Part shown: positions 52,135-60,606 of the stretch, piece by piece
Position numbering within the stretch: the stretch's first letter is position 1
Layout of the letters: every line of letters begins with the position of its first letter
Assembly (NCBI GenBank): GCA_963799425.1
Contig: CAWCXA010000017.1
Location: forward strand, 434,001 to 498,000
Length of the DNA: 64,000 nucleotides
From: CAVWSM01 sp963799425
GTDB taxonomy: Bacteria > Actinomycetota > Actinomycetes > Jiangellales > Jiangellaceae
Direction: 5' to 3'
Notes under the pieces: model-generated
Seen by the model: the letters and a program-made list of their open reading frames with translations, nothing else
Database searches by the model: none
What the model was told of the DNA's origin: nothing
Position numbers and translations under genes: made by a program

Positions 52135-53018
52135 AGCTCGGGATCAACGTCCCCAACTTCGGTCCCGAGGCAACTCCGGCGAGCCTTCTCGAGTGGACGC
52201 AATTCGCGGAGGAGCGTGGCTTTGCCGTCGCGATGACGTCTGACCACGTTGCCCCGACACCCGAAGTTGCGGGGCTCTATCCACCGCCGTTCTTCGACCC
52301 GTTCACCACGTTGTCGTGGCTAGCGGGCCAGACGCGGGAGATTCTGCTCGGTACGACGGTCACCGTGCTCGCGTACCGCCACCCGCTTTTGACCGCCCGG
52401 GTCGGCGGCACGCTCGATCGGCTCAGCGGGGGCCGGTTCATCCTCGGCGTCGGAGTGGGCTGGGCACCATCGGAGTTCGCCGCGCTCGGCATCCCGTACG
52501 AACAGCGGGGGCAGCTCACCAGTGAGTACCTCGAAGTCCTCACTGCGTTCTGGCAGGCAGATGTCGCCAGCTTTTCCGGCACCACGGTTTCCTTTGACGA
52601 TGTCAGCACGCCGCCGGCGCCGGTGAAGGGGACCGGTTTGTCGATCTGGGTTGGTGGTGCCAGCCCGGTGGGCATCAAGCGCGCGGCCCGCTATGCCGAC
52701 GCGTGGCACCCCAACGGTCCGGATCGCCGCTGGTTCGAGGAATCGGGGATCCCGGCGTTGGAGCGCGCCGCCGCCGAATTCGGCCGTGCGACGCCCATGG
52801 TGGCGCCGCGCATGAAGCTGCATCTGGGCGACCACGATGACCGCCCGGATCGGCCGCTTGGGGTGGGGTCGATGCCCCAGATCCTCAGCGATCTGCGCCG
52901 ACTTGAGGCGCTCGGCTGTTCCTACGCCATCCTCGACACGAACCCCGACCATCCCGTCCCACGTGACTACGTGCGAGAGCGCGAGTCGCTGGCTCGGGTG
53001 ATCGACGACTTCACCTGA
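52131..53018 (+). CDS. LLM-class F420-type oxidoreductase
   Basis: Luciferase-like TIM-barrel flavin or F420 enzyme of 295 residues. Family features are KLGINVPNFGPEATPASLLE, GFAVAMTSDHVAPTPEVAGL, TLDRLSGGRFILGVGVGWAP, and IWVGGASPVGIKRAARYADA. This group commonly uses coenzyme F420 in actinobacteria. The substrate is unknown. The GTG at 52131 overlaps the deaminase stop. Confidence 0.9.
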   Translation: MKLGINVPNFGPEATPASLLEWTQFAEERGFAVAMTSDHVAPTPEVAGLYPPPFFDPFTTLSWLAGQTREILLGTTVTVLAYRHPLLTARVGGTLDRLSGGRFILGVGVGWAPSEFAALGIPYEQRGQLTSEYLEVLTAFWQADVASFSGTTVSFDDVSTPPAPVKGTGLSIWVGGASPVGIKRAARYADAWHPNGPDRRWFEESGIPALERAAAEFGRATPMVAPRMKLHLGDHDDRPDRPLGVGSMPQILSDLRRLEALGCSYAILDTNPDHPVPRDYVRERESLARVIDDFT

Positions 53019-53036
53019 CTCCTGGTTGAAGTCGCG

Positions 53037-53171
53037 CTATGCCTTGGGGCCAGTCACGATCAGGAAGACCATCAGCGCGACCACTGCGAGCAAGGTGAGC
53101 ACCGGGAGGAAGAGCCTCAACCCCTGGCCGTCGCGGAGTTCAGCGGCGGCGGGGCTCGCGGGCATGCTCAT
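53037..53171 (-). CDS. 44-residue single-helix membrane protein
   Basis: MSMPASPAAAELRDGQGLRL is followed by one hydrophobic helix (LFLPVLTLLAVVALMVFLIV) and a short tail TGPKA. The ATG at 53171 overlaps the redoxin stop by four bases (53168-53171), a coupling that strongly supports expression. It may anchor the redoxin, or its partner, to the membrane, but this is inferred only from the overlap. Confidence 0.7.
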   Translation of the reverse strand: MSMPASPAAAELRDGQGLRLFLPVLTLLAVVALMVFLIVTGPKA

Positions 53172-53782
53172 GACATGGCCTCCGCGCTGTCTGCCTCCTC
53201 CGTCTCGCTGTGGCCGACCTCCTCGTACGGGTAGAACTTGGAGTGGTCGCCGGAGTCCCAGGTCGAACGCATGCCCGGTGCGGCCAGGTCCCAGTCGGGG
53301 CGGACCTCGCGGAACACTTCGCGAAGATCGCGGCGTAGGTCCTCTGTCGATGGCCTGCCCCAGAACCAGTAGCCGTTGTAGACGCTGTGGATGACGAGTC
53401 CCGGCCTGAGCACGAGCGTGTGCGGGATCATCGGGTCGTGGTGGGGGTCGGTGTACTCCTGGATGTCGAGGTCCTTTTGGACCTTGCGGCCGGCGTCGGA
53501 CAGGAAGGTCCATTGCGCGCCGACCGAGTAGCGGAACTCGTTGATCTCGAGGACGTTGTCGGTCGCGATGGTGACCATCTGGGTGTAGGCGACGGCGATC
53601 CTCGGGTAGAAGGCAGCCAGCTCGAGGTGTTGCTGGTGATCCCTCGGGCAGTAGTGACCGCGCGATAGCACCAGGATCATCGGGTCGTTCCCCTGCAGCT
53701 CACTCAGCCGCCGCCGAGTCTTGGTGTGGTCGGTCAGCTCGTAGTCGGGAAAGCTCCCACCGGGTGTGATGTCAGCGCGCAT
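53168..53782 (-). CDS. Redoxin-domain (AhpC/TSA-like) protein
   Basis: Thioredoxin-fold peroxidase-like protein of 204 residues. The peroxidatic-type cysteine is at residue 45 in SRGHYCPRDHQQHLEL, unusual in having His and Tyr before it. Conserved DPHHDPMIPHTLVLRPGLVI follows. The C-terminal extension (DSGDHSKFYPYEEVGHSETE) is acidic. No second cysteine suited to a resolving role is seen, so it may be a one-Cys peroxiredoxin. The ATG at 53782 is separated by 15 bases from the gcvH stop; the three minus-strand genes look like an operon. Confidence 0.82.
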   Translation of the reverse strand: MRADITPGGSFPDYELTDHTKTRRRLSELQGNDPMILVLSRGHYCPRDHQQHLELAAFYPRIAVAYTQMVTIATDNVLEINEFRYSVGAQWTFLSDAGRKVQKDLDIQEYTDPHHDPMIPHTLVLRPGLVIHSVYNGYWFWGRPSTEDLRRDLREVFREVRPDWDLAAPGMRSTWDSGDHSKFYPYEEVGHSETEEADSAEAMS

Positions 53783-53797
53783 GGGCCTGCTCCACGA

Positions 53798-54187
53798 TCA
53801 TGAGTCGAGTGTTGCTTGGTATTCGGCGGCGCTCAGCAGCGAATCGGCCAACGACGGATCCGTAAGCTTCACCTTCACCAGCCAGCCCTCCCCGTAAGGG
53901 TCCTCGTTGACCGTCGCCGGCGCACTGGTGAGTTTGTCGTTGATTCTCACGATCTGGCCCGACAGAGGGGCGATCAGGTCCGAGACCGACTTGACAGATT
54001 CGATCTCGGCGTACGGCTGATCCTTCGTCACCTCGTCGCCCACCTTGGGCTGCTCGACAAACACGACCTCTCCGAGTTCGTCCTGGGCGTGCCAGGTGAT
54101 CCCGAATGTTGCCTCGTCACCCTGCACGCGGGCCCAAAGGTGCTCCGGGTGGTAGCGCAGGTCGTCTGGATAGCTCGCAGCCGCCAT
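53798..54187 (-). CDS. gcvH: Glycine cleavage H protein
   Basis: Lipoyl-carrier protein of 129 residues. The lipoyl lysine is Lys66 in the conserved AEIESVKSVSDLIAPLSG, and the C-terminal VNEDPYGEGWLVKVKL is typical. The ATG at 54187 gives the start MAAASYPDDLRYHPEHLW; the frame continues upstream but without a better start. No gcvP or gcvT is adjacent; the gene lies with a redoxin and a small membrane protein. It could serve glycine cleavage genes elsewhere, or act as a stand-alone lipoyl carrier. Confidence 0.92.
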   Translation of the reverse strand: MAAASYPDDLRYHPEHLWARVQGDEATFGITWHAQDELGEVVFVEQPKVGDEVTKDQPYAEIESVKSVSDLIAPLSGQIVRINDKLTSAPATVNEDPYGEGWLVKVKLTDPSLADSLLSAAEYQATLDS

Positions 54188-54402
54188 GTCAGCGTCCCTT
54201 CCGGTACTGAGGGCAATCGTCGGGGGATTCGGCAACGACCGCCACCGGCACTGTTGTTCGCTCGTAGTCACGGTGCGCGATCAGGCGTACCGACAGCGTG
54301 AGTTCGTAGTGCCCGCCCGTGAGCAGATGACAACGCAACCGTTGCGACCTCGGCGCGCCGGTGCAAGAGTGACCGACGTTGGGCCCACGCGGAGGTGGAG
54401 CA

Positions 54403-57400
54403 ATGCGTCGATCGCTTGTTATTTCACTCGTCGCGGTGGTCGTCGCCGCACTCAGCTTGGGGCTCACGACTGCGCCCGCCGCGCCGAGCCCCGGTCCGGA
54501 TCAGCTGGACGCCTACACATCTGTGGTTCAGGCCGGCCAGCTAACCGCGATCTCCCAGCAGGGCATCGATGTGAGCGGTCAACGACTGACCGCCAACGGC
54601 GTCGAGCTGGACATGGTCCTCAACCAGGCCCAAGCCGACAAGCTCAGGGGCCGAGGCGTCGACCTGAAGCTGACGCGGGTCAAGGGCGGCAAGACCGTCC
54701 GGGAGTTTGCGGCGGAGCAAGCCGCCAGCGGCTTCAACGTCTGGCGCTCGTACGACGAGCCCGGCGGCATCCGCGACCAGCTCTACGCAGCGGCGCGAAA
54801 TAATCCGCAACTGGTGAAGCTCGAGGTTCTCGGCCACACCGCTCAGGGTCGCGAGATCATCGCGGTCAAGCTGACCCAGGGCGCTCGCGGCCAGAAGGAC
54901 GGTACGCGTCCGGCCGCGCTCTACAGCTCCACCCAGCACGCACGTGAATGGATCTCCACTGAGGTCAACCGGCGGCTCATGAACCACTTCATCGACGGGT
55001 GGCGGTCCAACGACCGTGAAATCCGTAAGCTTCTGCAGCAAAACGAACTCTGGTTCATCCTCGTGGCCAATCCCGATGGCTACCAGTACACGTTCGACCA
55101 CGAACGGCTGTGGCGGAAGAATCTCCGCGACAACAACGGAGACGGGCAGACTCAGGTCGGCGATGGCGTCGACCCCAACCGCAACTTCCCCAACCACTGG
55201 GGATACGACGAGGAAGGGTCGTCGTCCATCCAGTCCAGTGACACCTACCGGGGCCCGGCGCCGATGTCGGAGCCAGAGACTCAGGCAATGGTCGGCCTGC
55301 TCGACCGGATCGGGTTCGCGTTCCAGGTCAACTACCACTCCAACGGCCAGTGGCTGCTCTACGCGGAGGGCTGGCAGACCAGCACCCCCACCGCCGACGA
55401 CCCGATCTACTACGCCATGTCCGGCAACCTGGACGCTCCGGCCATCGCCGAGTTCCACCCGGGCCTGAGCTCGGACGTCCTCTACGTCACCAACGGTGAG
55501 ACCACCGACTACGCGCACGGCACGACCGGCGCATTGGCGTGGACGCCGGAGCTCTCTGCGGGATGCCCCGGCTGTGGCTTCGTCTTCCCGGACGACGACG
55601 CCTTGGTGCAGGCGGAGTTCGAGCGCAACCTGCCGTTCGCCATGTCCGTCGCCCGCTCGGCGGCCGACCCCGCAAACCCGAAGACGGTCACTGGGATCAC
55701 GACCAAGCCGTTCTACGTCGACAGCGACGACCCCTACAAGAGCAGCAACCCGGGCGTCCAGCTGAGCTTCGCCAGGTCGTACGGCGACCCGCAGCCCGTT
55801 GCCGTGATCGCCAAGCGCAGTCTCGGCGCCGTGGATGTGAAGTACAGCATCAACGGCGGCGCGGCGCAGTCGGCACCCATGTCCGAGTGGGAGGGCGGGT
55901 CGAGGTACGACCCGGCGTCGGTCTACTACCACCAGATGCGAGGCGTCGTGACCGGTACCGACCCCGGCGACTCGGTCGAGGTCTGGTTCGAAGGTGGCGG
56001 CGAGGTCAGTGACTCGTTCACCTACCAGGCCGTATCCGAGAGCGGTAACCGCGTGCTCGTCGTGGCGGCTGAGGACTACACCGGCGCCTCGCCGGTGCAG
56101 GATCCGGCTGGCCCGCAGTACGTCGACACGTACACCGACGCCCTGGCCGCCAACGGCCAGCAGGCGGACGTCTACGACATCGACGCCGCCGGGCGGGTGG
56201 CACCCGACGCACTCGGCGTGCTGAGCCACTACGACGCGGTCGTCTGGGAGACCGGAAACGACCTGGTCACCCGCACCGCCGGCCGCGCTGGCGGCAACGC
56301 CGACCGGTTGGCACTCGACGAGATGCTGGAGTTCCGCTCGTACATGAACGAGGGCGGCAAGGTGCTCCTCGCCGGCGACTCCGCCGGTCAGCAGTACACC
56401 ATGGCACAGCTCTACGACCCCAAGGGTGAGATCGCCTGCAACCCGGCGCCTCCGGGCACCGACCCGCGGCGCTGCCTGCCCTTGTTCGGTTCGTTCGGCG
56501 GCGGCGACACCACCCACGACGTGCTGCAGTACTGGCTGGGTGGCTACGTAGCCGTGGCCAACGACGGTCACGTCAACGGCACCGCGTTCGACTCGACGGG
56601 CGTCGACGACCCGTTCACGGGCCTCACGTGGGGTCTCGACGATCCCATCTTCGCTGGTAACACGATCCGGAGGTCGTCGTTCCTCGCCACCAGCGGCATC
56701 CTGCCGACCGACCAGTTCAAGCAGTTCGACAGCTGGGCCGCGGCGCGGTACGACAAGCCAGGCGGCCCGTTCGACCCGCACACGGGCGAGCAGTACGTCT
56801 ACTCGCAGATCGCCGATGTCTCCTACAAGCGGCTCACCCGCGAGATCGCCGTGCCGCCAGCTGGCGGGTCCCTGACGTTCTGGACGTCGTACGACACCGA
56901 GCCGGCATGGGACCACCTGTTCGTCGAGGCACGGACACCTGGTGGCGACGACTGGACGACGCTGCCGGACGCCAACGGGCACACGACAACGGCGACCGGC
57001 CAGAGTTGCCCCGCGGGCTGGGTCACGCTGCATCCGCACCTCGCGCACTACCAGACGTTTGATGGCGTGGGGGCCTGCACGGCCACCGGCACCACCGGCG
57101 CTTGGAACGCCGCGAGCGGCAACTCGGCGGGTTGGCAAGAGTGGAGCATCAACCTCGCCGCGTACGCCGGCGAAAGCGTCGAGATCTCCATCGCCTACGC
57201 GAGCGACTGGGCATCGCAAGGTATCGGTGTCTTCCTGGACGACATCACGCTCCCCGACGGGACGAGCACATCGTTCGAGGCCGGTCTCGACGGCTGGGCA
57301 ATCACCGGGCCACCGGCGGGCAGCGCACCCAACGTCAACAACTTCATCCGAACCGACGCATCGGGCTTCCCAGTCGGCAACGCGATAGCCACGCCGCACT

Positions 57401-57492
57401 CGCTGCTGCTGGGGTTCGGGCTGGAGGGCGTCTCGACGGAGGCCGAACGCAACGCCGTGATGGCTCGGGCGCTCGGCCACCTGTTGGACTAG
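54403..57492 (+). CDS. Secreted M14 zinc carboxypeptidase, large multi-domain form
   Basis: A 1029-residue exported protease. A signal peptide (RRSLVISLVAVVVAALSLGL) is followed by a propeptide-like region to about residue 115. The catalytic M14 domain has zinc ligands His179 and Glu182 in SSTQHAREWISTE, His312 in NYHSNGQWLLY and catalytic Glu383 in AWTPELSAGC. The C-terminal half has Gly/Asp/Asn-rich domains resembling immune-inhibitor-A-like adhesion modules (SFEAGLDGWAIT near the end). The ATG at 54403 follows GGAGGTGGAG. Cleaves C-terminal residues from extracellular peptides; specificity is unknown. Confidence 0.92.
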   Translation: MRRSLVISLVAVVVAALSLGLTTAPAAPSPGPDQLDAYTSVVQAGQLTAISQQGIDVSGQRLTANGVELDMVLNQAQADKLRGRGVDLKLTRVKGGKTVREFAAEQAASGFNVWRSYDEPGGIRDQLYAAARNNPQLVKLEVLGHTAQGREIIAVKLTQGARGQKDGTRPAALYSSTQHAREWISTEVNRRLMNHFIDGWRSNDREIRKLLQQNELWFILVANPDGYQYTFDHERLWRKNLRDNNGDGQTQVGDGVDPNRNFPNHWGYDEEGSSSIQSSDTYRGPAPMSEPETQAMVGLLDRIGFAFQVNYHSNGQWLLYAEGWQTSTPTADDPIYYAMSGNLDAPAIAEFHPGLSSDVLYVTNGETTDYAHGTTGALAWTPELSAGCPGCGFVFPDDDALVQAEFERNLPFAMSVARSAADPANPKTVTGITTKPFYVDSDDPYKSSNPGVQLSFARSYGDPQPVAVIAKRSLGAVDVKYSINGGAAQSAPMSEWEGGSRYDPASVYYHQMRGVVTGTDPGDSVEVWFEGGGEVSDSFTYQAVSESGNRVLVVAAEDYTGASPVQDPAGPQYVDTYTDALAANGQQADVYDIDAAGRVAPDALGVLSHYDAVVWETGNDLVTRTAGRAGGNADRLALDEMLEFRSYMNEGGKVLLAGDSAGQQYTMAQLYDPKGEIACNPAPPGTDPRRCLPLFGSFGGGDTTHDVLQYWLGGYVAVANDGHVNGTAFDSTGVDDPFTGLTWGLDDPIFAGNTIRRSSFLATSGILPTDQFKQFDSWAAARYDKPGGPFDPHTGEQYVYSQIADVSYKRLTREIAVPPAGGSLTFWTSYDTEPAWDHLFVEARTPGGDDWTTLPDANGHTTTATGQSCPAGWVTLHPHLAHYQTFDGVGACTATGTTGAWNAASGNSAGWQEWSINLAAYAGESVEISIAYASDWASQGIGVFLDDITLPDGTSTSFEAGLDGWAITGPPAGSAPNVNNFIRTDASGFPVGNAIATPHSLLLGFGLEGVSTEAERNAVMARALGHLLD

Positions 57493-57519
57493 GAGGAGTC
57501 AGACACCTTCGTGGTCCCT

Positions 57520-57551
57520 GAAGCGGGGTGGACGACGATCCACCCCGCTTC
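57520..57551. terminator. Stem-loop after the carboxypeptidase
   Basis: GAAGCGGGGTGG at 57520-57531 pairs perfectly with CCACCCCGCTTC at 57540-57551 around an 8-base loop. It lies 27 bases past the stop and between convergent genes, so it may end both transcripts. Confidence 0.65.
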
Positions 57552-57603
57552 GCGGGCTTGGGTGACTGACCGCGGTGGGCTTGAGTTCGCCGGAGGCAGG
57601 CTG

Positions 57604-57885
57604 TCAGGTGCAGGCCATGTCCACGGAGGCTCGGAACATGGACCCGTCTCTCCACACCGACGGCTCACCGACGATCACGCAGTTGAACAGGCCCTCGCCG
57701 TTCGCGGAGTACTCGGCGTCTTGGATCGCCTTCGAGATCGCGCGCTCGGGGGTGGACCCGAAGGAGCAGCCGTTGAAGAGCGGGGCGGCGTTGGCGGAGG
57801 CCGCCGTCACGGCCAGTAGGGTGACCGTCGCCGCGCCCGTGGTGAGCGAGACGCCGATCCGTCGGGCGTAAGTCCGTCGCTTCAT
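57604..57885 (-). CDS. Small secreted protein of unknown function
   Basis: A 93-residue protein with a clear signal peptide (RRIGVSLTTGAATVTLLAVT, cleaved about AASANA). A mature part of about 60 residues has three cysteines: NGCSFGSTPERAISKAIQDA, FNCVIVGEPSV and VDMACT. I chose the ATG at 57885 because AAGGAG lies six bases upstream; the ATG two codons earlier touches that site. No recognised family. It diverges from the GH3 gene across a 311-base region. Confidence 0.72.
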   Translation of the reverse strand: MKRRTYARRIGVSLTTGAATVTLLAVTAASANAAPLFNGCSFGSTPERAISKAIQDAEYSANGEGLFNCVIVGEPSVWRDGSMFRASVDMACT

Positions 57886-58196
57886 GGCCATCTCCTTCTG
57901 CGCAGAAACCATCGGCGGCTCTATATACGTGCGACGGCAACAGATGGATTGCGCTCCGGCGCCGCGTGGGCGTCCTTGAAAGGGCTTCACCCCGTTTGGG
58001 AACCACCCGACTGGGGGACCACAGAACCATGAAGGAATGAACCGGGACCGGTTTCGCCGCCCGGGCGATCGGCGTGCTCCTCGCTGATGTCGTGTCCTTG
58101 ACCCGCAGTTGCCGACGCTCACGTCGGCCCGGGCACCGTGCCGTTCTCAGGCGCCTTCACCCAGACCACCGGGCCAGTGTGGAAGGGAAGGACGAA
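57886..58196. other. Divergent promoter region of the small secreted protein and GH3 glucosidase
   Basis: About 311 bases without a gene, holding promoters for both directions. A dyad AACCGG-GA-CCGGTT at 58040-58053 is described separately. A low-GC stretch TATATACG near 57921 may be a minus-direction promoter element for the secreted protein. Confidence 0.4.
58040..58053. promoter_or_regulatory. Palindromic candidate operator upstream of the GH3 gene
   Basis: AACCGGGACCGGTT is a perfect 6+6 palindrome around GA, about 145 bases before the GH3 start. Sugar-responsive LacI-type repressors often bind such sites in actinobacteria, but no regulator gene is next to it. Short palindromes arise by chance in GC-rich DNA. 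Confidence 0.3.
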
Positions 58197-60509
58197 ATGT
58201 CTAGCTTTAGGCGCAAAGCCACGATCATCGCGTCGGTTGTCGCGCTCAGCGCGGCAACCGCCGGTGGCGTGATGGCCGGAACACAATCGGCCGACGAGGC
58301 CGCCCTGGCGCCGACGCGGCAGCCGGCCGGGCGGGGAATCGAGGCGCGGGTGAATGCGCTGCTCGCGAAAATGACCCTTCAGGAGAAGCTGGAGCAGATC
58401 CAGTTGCTACCTGACTTCATGGTCACAGACCAGGAAGTGCGAGAGGGCCTCGGCTCGGTGCTGAGCCAAACGGATCCCGTGGAGATCAACCGGTTGCAGC
58501 ACATCGCAGTCGAGGAGTCCCGGCTGCACATTCCGATGCTGTTCGCGTTCGACACGATCCACGGCTTCCGCACGATCTTCCCGATCCCGCTGGGAACGGC
58601 GAGCAGCTTCGATCCGCAGGTGGCCATTGACGACGCCACGATCGGTGCCCGCGAGTCGGCCGCGGTCGGGCTCAAACAGACGTACGCCCCGATGGTCGAC
58701 GTCTCGCACGAACCACGCTGGGGCCGGATCTCCGAGGGTGGCGGCGAGGACCCGTACCTCGGCTCAGTAATGTCAGCCGCACGCGTCAAGGGCACGCAGG
58801 GCACCGATTACAGCGCGCCGGACAAATTGGTCGCCAGCCCGAAGCATTTCGCCGCGTACGGCCAGCCAGAGGGCGGGCGCGACTACGACACGACCGATAT
58901 GTCGGTCCAGCGGCTGCACAACCTCTACCTGCCGCCTTTCAAGGCGGCGATCGATGCCGGTGCCGACACGGTGATGTGCTCGTTCAACGCGATCAATGGT
59001 GTGCCGGGCTGCGGCAACCAAGAGACGCTGACGGACCTTCTCAAGGACGAGTGGGGCTTCGACGGGTTCGTCGAGGCGGACTGGTCCGCGGTTTCCGAGA
59101 TGCGCGCCTGCCCGCCAGTGAACCCCGAGACCGGCGACTGCGGGCACGGCTTCGCAGCGGACGGGCCAGACGCGGCAGCCAAGGCATTGAACGCCGGTCT
59201 GGACTCGGAGATGACCAGCACGCTGATTCGCGACTTCGGCGAGCAGCTCCTGGCCGATCACGAGATCTCGATGAAGCGGGTCAATGACGCTGTGCGGCGC
59301 ATCCTGCGGGTGAAGTTCCGCGCGGGGCTGTTTGAGAACCCCTACGTTGATGTTTCCAAGGCCGAGTCGGCCCAGCTGCAGCCCGACGCCGTGGCGCTCG
59401 CGCGCGAAGACGCGGCTCGCTCGATGGTGCTGCTGAAGAACGACAATGCGACGCTGCCGCTCGATTCGACGAAGAACACGGCGGTGATCGGTCCGCTCGG
59501 CGATGACGGCCACGCCATGCTCGGCCCGTGGTGGGGCCGGGGTCGCGATGAGGACGCGGTCACCCTGCTGACCGGGATCAGGGCGCAGAGCTCGGGCACG
59601 ACGACGTTCGTGCAGGCCTGCGACCTGCCGCACACCGAGCCGCCCCAGTACGACCCCGCGGACGACTGCCCGGCCGGCCCAGGCTTCGACCAGGCCGTCG
59701 CCGCGGCCAGCGCCGCCGACCAGGTCGTGCTCGCGCTCGGCGAGTCGCGCGAGATGAGCGGAGAAGCGGCCTCGCGGACCACGCTCGACCTGCCCGGCGA
59801 CCAGCAGCAGCTCATCGACCGGATCAAGGCGACCGGCAAGCCGTTCGTGGTTGTCCTGTTCAACGGTCGCCCGCTTACGCTGCAGGACGTCGCCGCGTCG
59901 TCGCCGGCGATCCTCGAGGCGTGGTTCCCGGGCGTCCAGGCCGGCAACGCGGTGGCCGACGTCCTGTTCGGCACGGTCAACCCGGGCGGCAAGCTGCCCG
60001 TTTCGTTCCCGGTCAGCGAGGGCCAGGTGCCCATCTACTACAACCACGAGCCCACCGGCCGGCCGTGCGACACCACCCAGAAGTTCAACTCGCGCTACCG
60101 CGACCTCGACACCTGCCAGCCGCTCTACCCGTTCGGCTACGGGCTCAGCTACAGCACGTTCTCGATATCAAACCTCCAGCTGGGCTCCGCCACCGTCTCA
60201 ACCAAGGGCAGCATCACCGCATCGGTGGATGTGACGAACACCGGGACCGTGGCGGGCGACGAGGTCGTACAGCTCTACATCCACGACCCCGTCGCTAGCA
60301 TCTCCCAGCCGGTACGCCGCCTGCGCGGGTTCGAGCGAGTAACGCTGAACCCCGGCCAGACGCAATCGGTGACGTTCACCCTGGACGCCAGCGACTTCGG
60401 CTTCTACGACAACAGCGGCAAGCTCGTGGTCGAGCGGGGCGGGATCGACGTCTACGCCGGCAACAGCTCCACCGCTGACCTGACCAAGTCGTTCACCGTG
60501 ACCAGGTGA
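58197..60509 (+). CDS. Secreted GH3 beta-glucosidase
   Basis: Exported glycosidase of 770 residues (BglX-like). A signal peptide covers RKATIIASVVALSAATAGGV. The N-terminal TIM barrel contains LVASPKHFAAYGQPEGGRDY and the catalytic nucleophile Asp295 in WGFDGFVEADWSAVSEM. The C-terminal alpha/beta sandwich follows, then a fibronectin-III-like domain (TNTGTVAGDEVVQLYIHDPV). The ATG at 58197 lies behind GGAAGGGAAGGACGAA. Likely releases glucose from short beta-glucans outside the cell. A GH144-like gene lies just downstream, which suggests a shared substrate. Confidence 0.93.
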   Translation: MSSFRRKATIIASVVALSAATAGGVMAGTQSADEAALAPTRQPAGRGIEARVNALLAKMTLQEKLEQIQLLPDFMVTDQEVREGLGSVLSQTDPVEINRLQHIAVEESRLHIPMLFAFDTIHGFRTIFPIPLGTASSFDPQVAIDDATIGARESAAVGLKQTYAPMVDVSHEPRWGRISEGGGEDPYLGSVMSAARVKGTQGTDYSAPDKLVASPKHFAAYGQPEGGRDYDTTDMSVQRLHNLYLPPFKAAIDAGADTVMCSFNAINGVPGCGNQETLTDLLKDEWGFDGFVEADWSAVSEMRACPPVNPETGDCGHGFAADGPDAAAKALNAGLDSEMTSTLIRDFGEQLLADHEISMKRVNDAVRRILRVKFRAGLFENPYVDVSKAESAQLQPDAVALAREDAARSMVLLKNDNATLPLDSTKNTAVIGPLGDDGHAMLGPWWGRGRDEDAVTLLTGIRAQSSGTTTFVQACDLPHTEPPQYDPADDCPAGPGFDQAVAAASAADQVVLALGESREMSGEAASRTTLDLPGDQQQLIDRIKATGKPFVVVLFNGRPLTLQDVAASSPAILEAWFPGVQAGNAVADVLFGTVNPGGKLPVSFPVSEGQVPIYYNHEPTGRPCDTTQKFNSRYRDLDTCQPLYPFGYGLSYSTFSISNLQLGSATVSTKGSITASVDVTNTGTVAGDEVVQLYIHDPVASISQPVRRLRGFERVTLNPGQTQSVTFTLDASDFGFYDNSGKLVVERGGIDVYAGNSSTADLTKSFTVTR

Positions 60510-60528
60510 CCTACACCGCAGCGCCACC

Positions 60529-60562
60529 TGCCCCGCCACACCCCGATGGGTGTGGCGGGGCA
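60529..60562. terminator. Perfect 15-bp stem-loop between GH3 and the glucanase gene
   Basis: TGCCCCGCCACACCC at 60529-60543 pairs exactly with GGGTGTGGCGGGGCA at 60548-60562 around a 4-base loop, 20 bases after the GH3 stop. It may end or attenuate transcription, lowering expression of the downstream gene. No T-run. Confidence 0.7.
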
Positions 60563-60606
60563 AGGCGCCGCCCTGTTAATAGCTAGCAAGCGAAGGAGTG
60601 ACCCCA

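Noticed and set aside
54541..57480. A 979-codon minus-strand frame opposite the M14 carboxypeptidase
   Set aside because: It mirrors the GC-rich third positions of the real gene; no domain or start site supports it.
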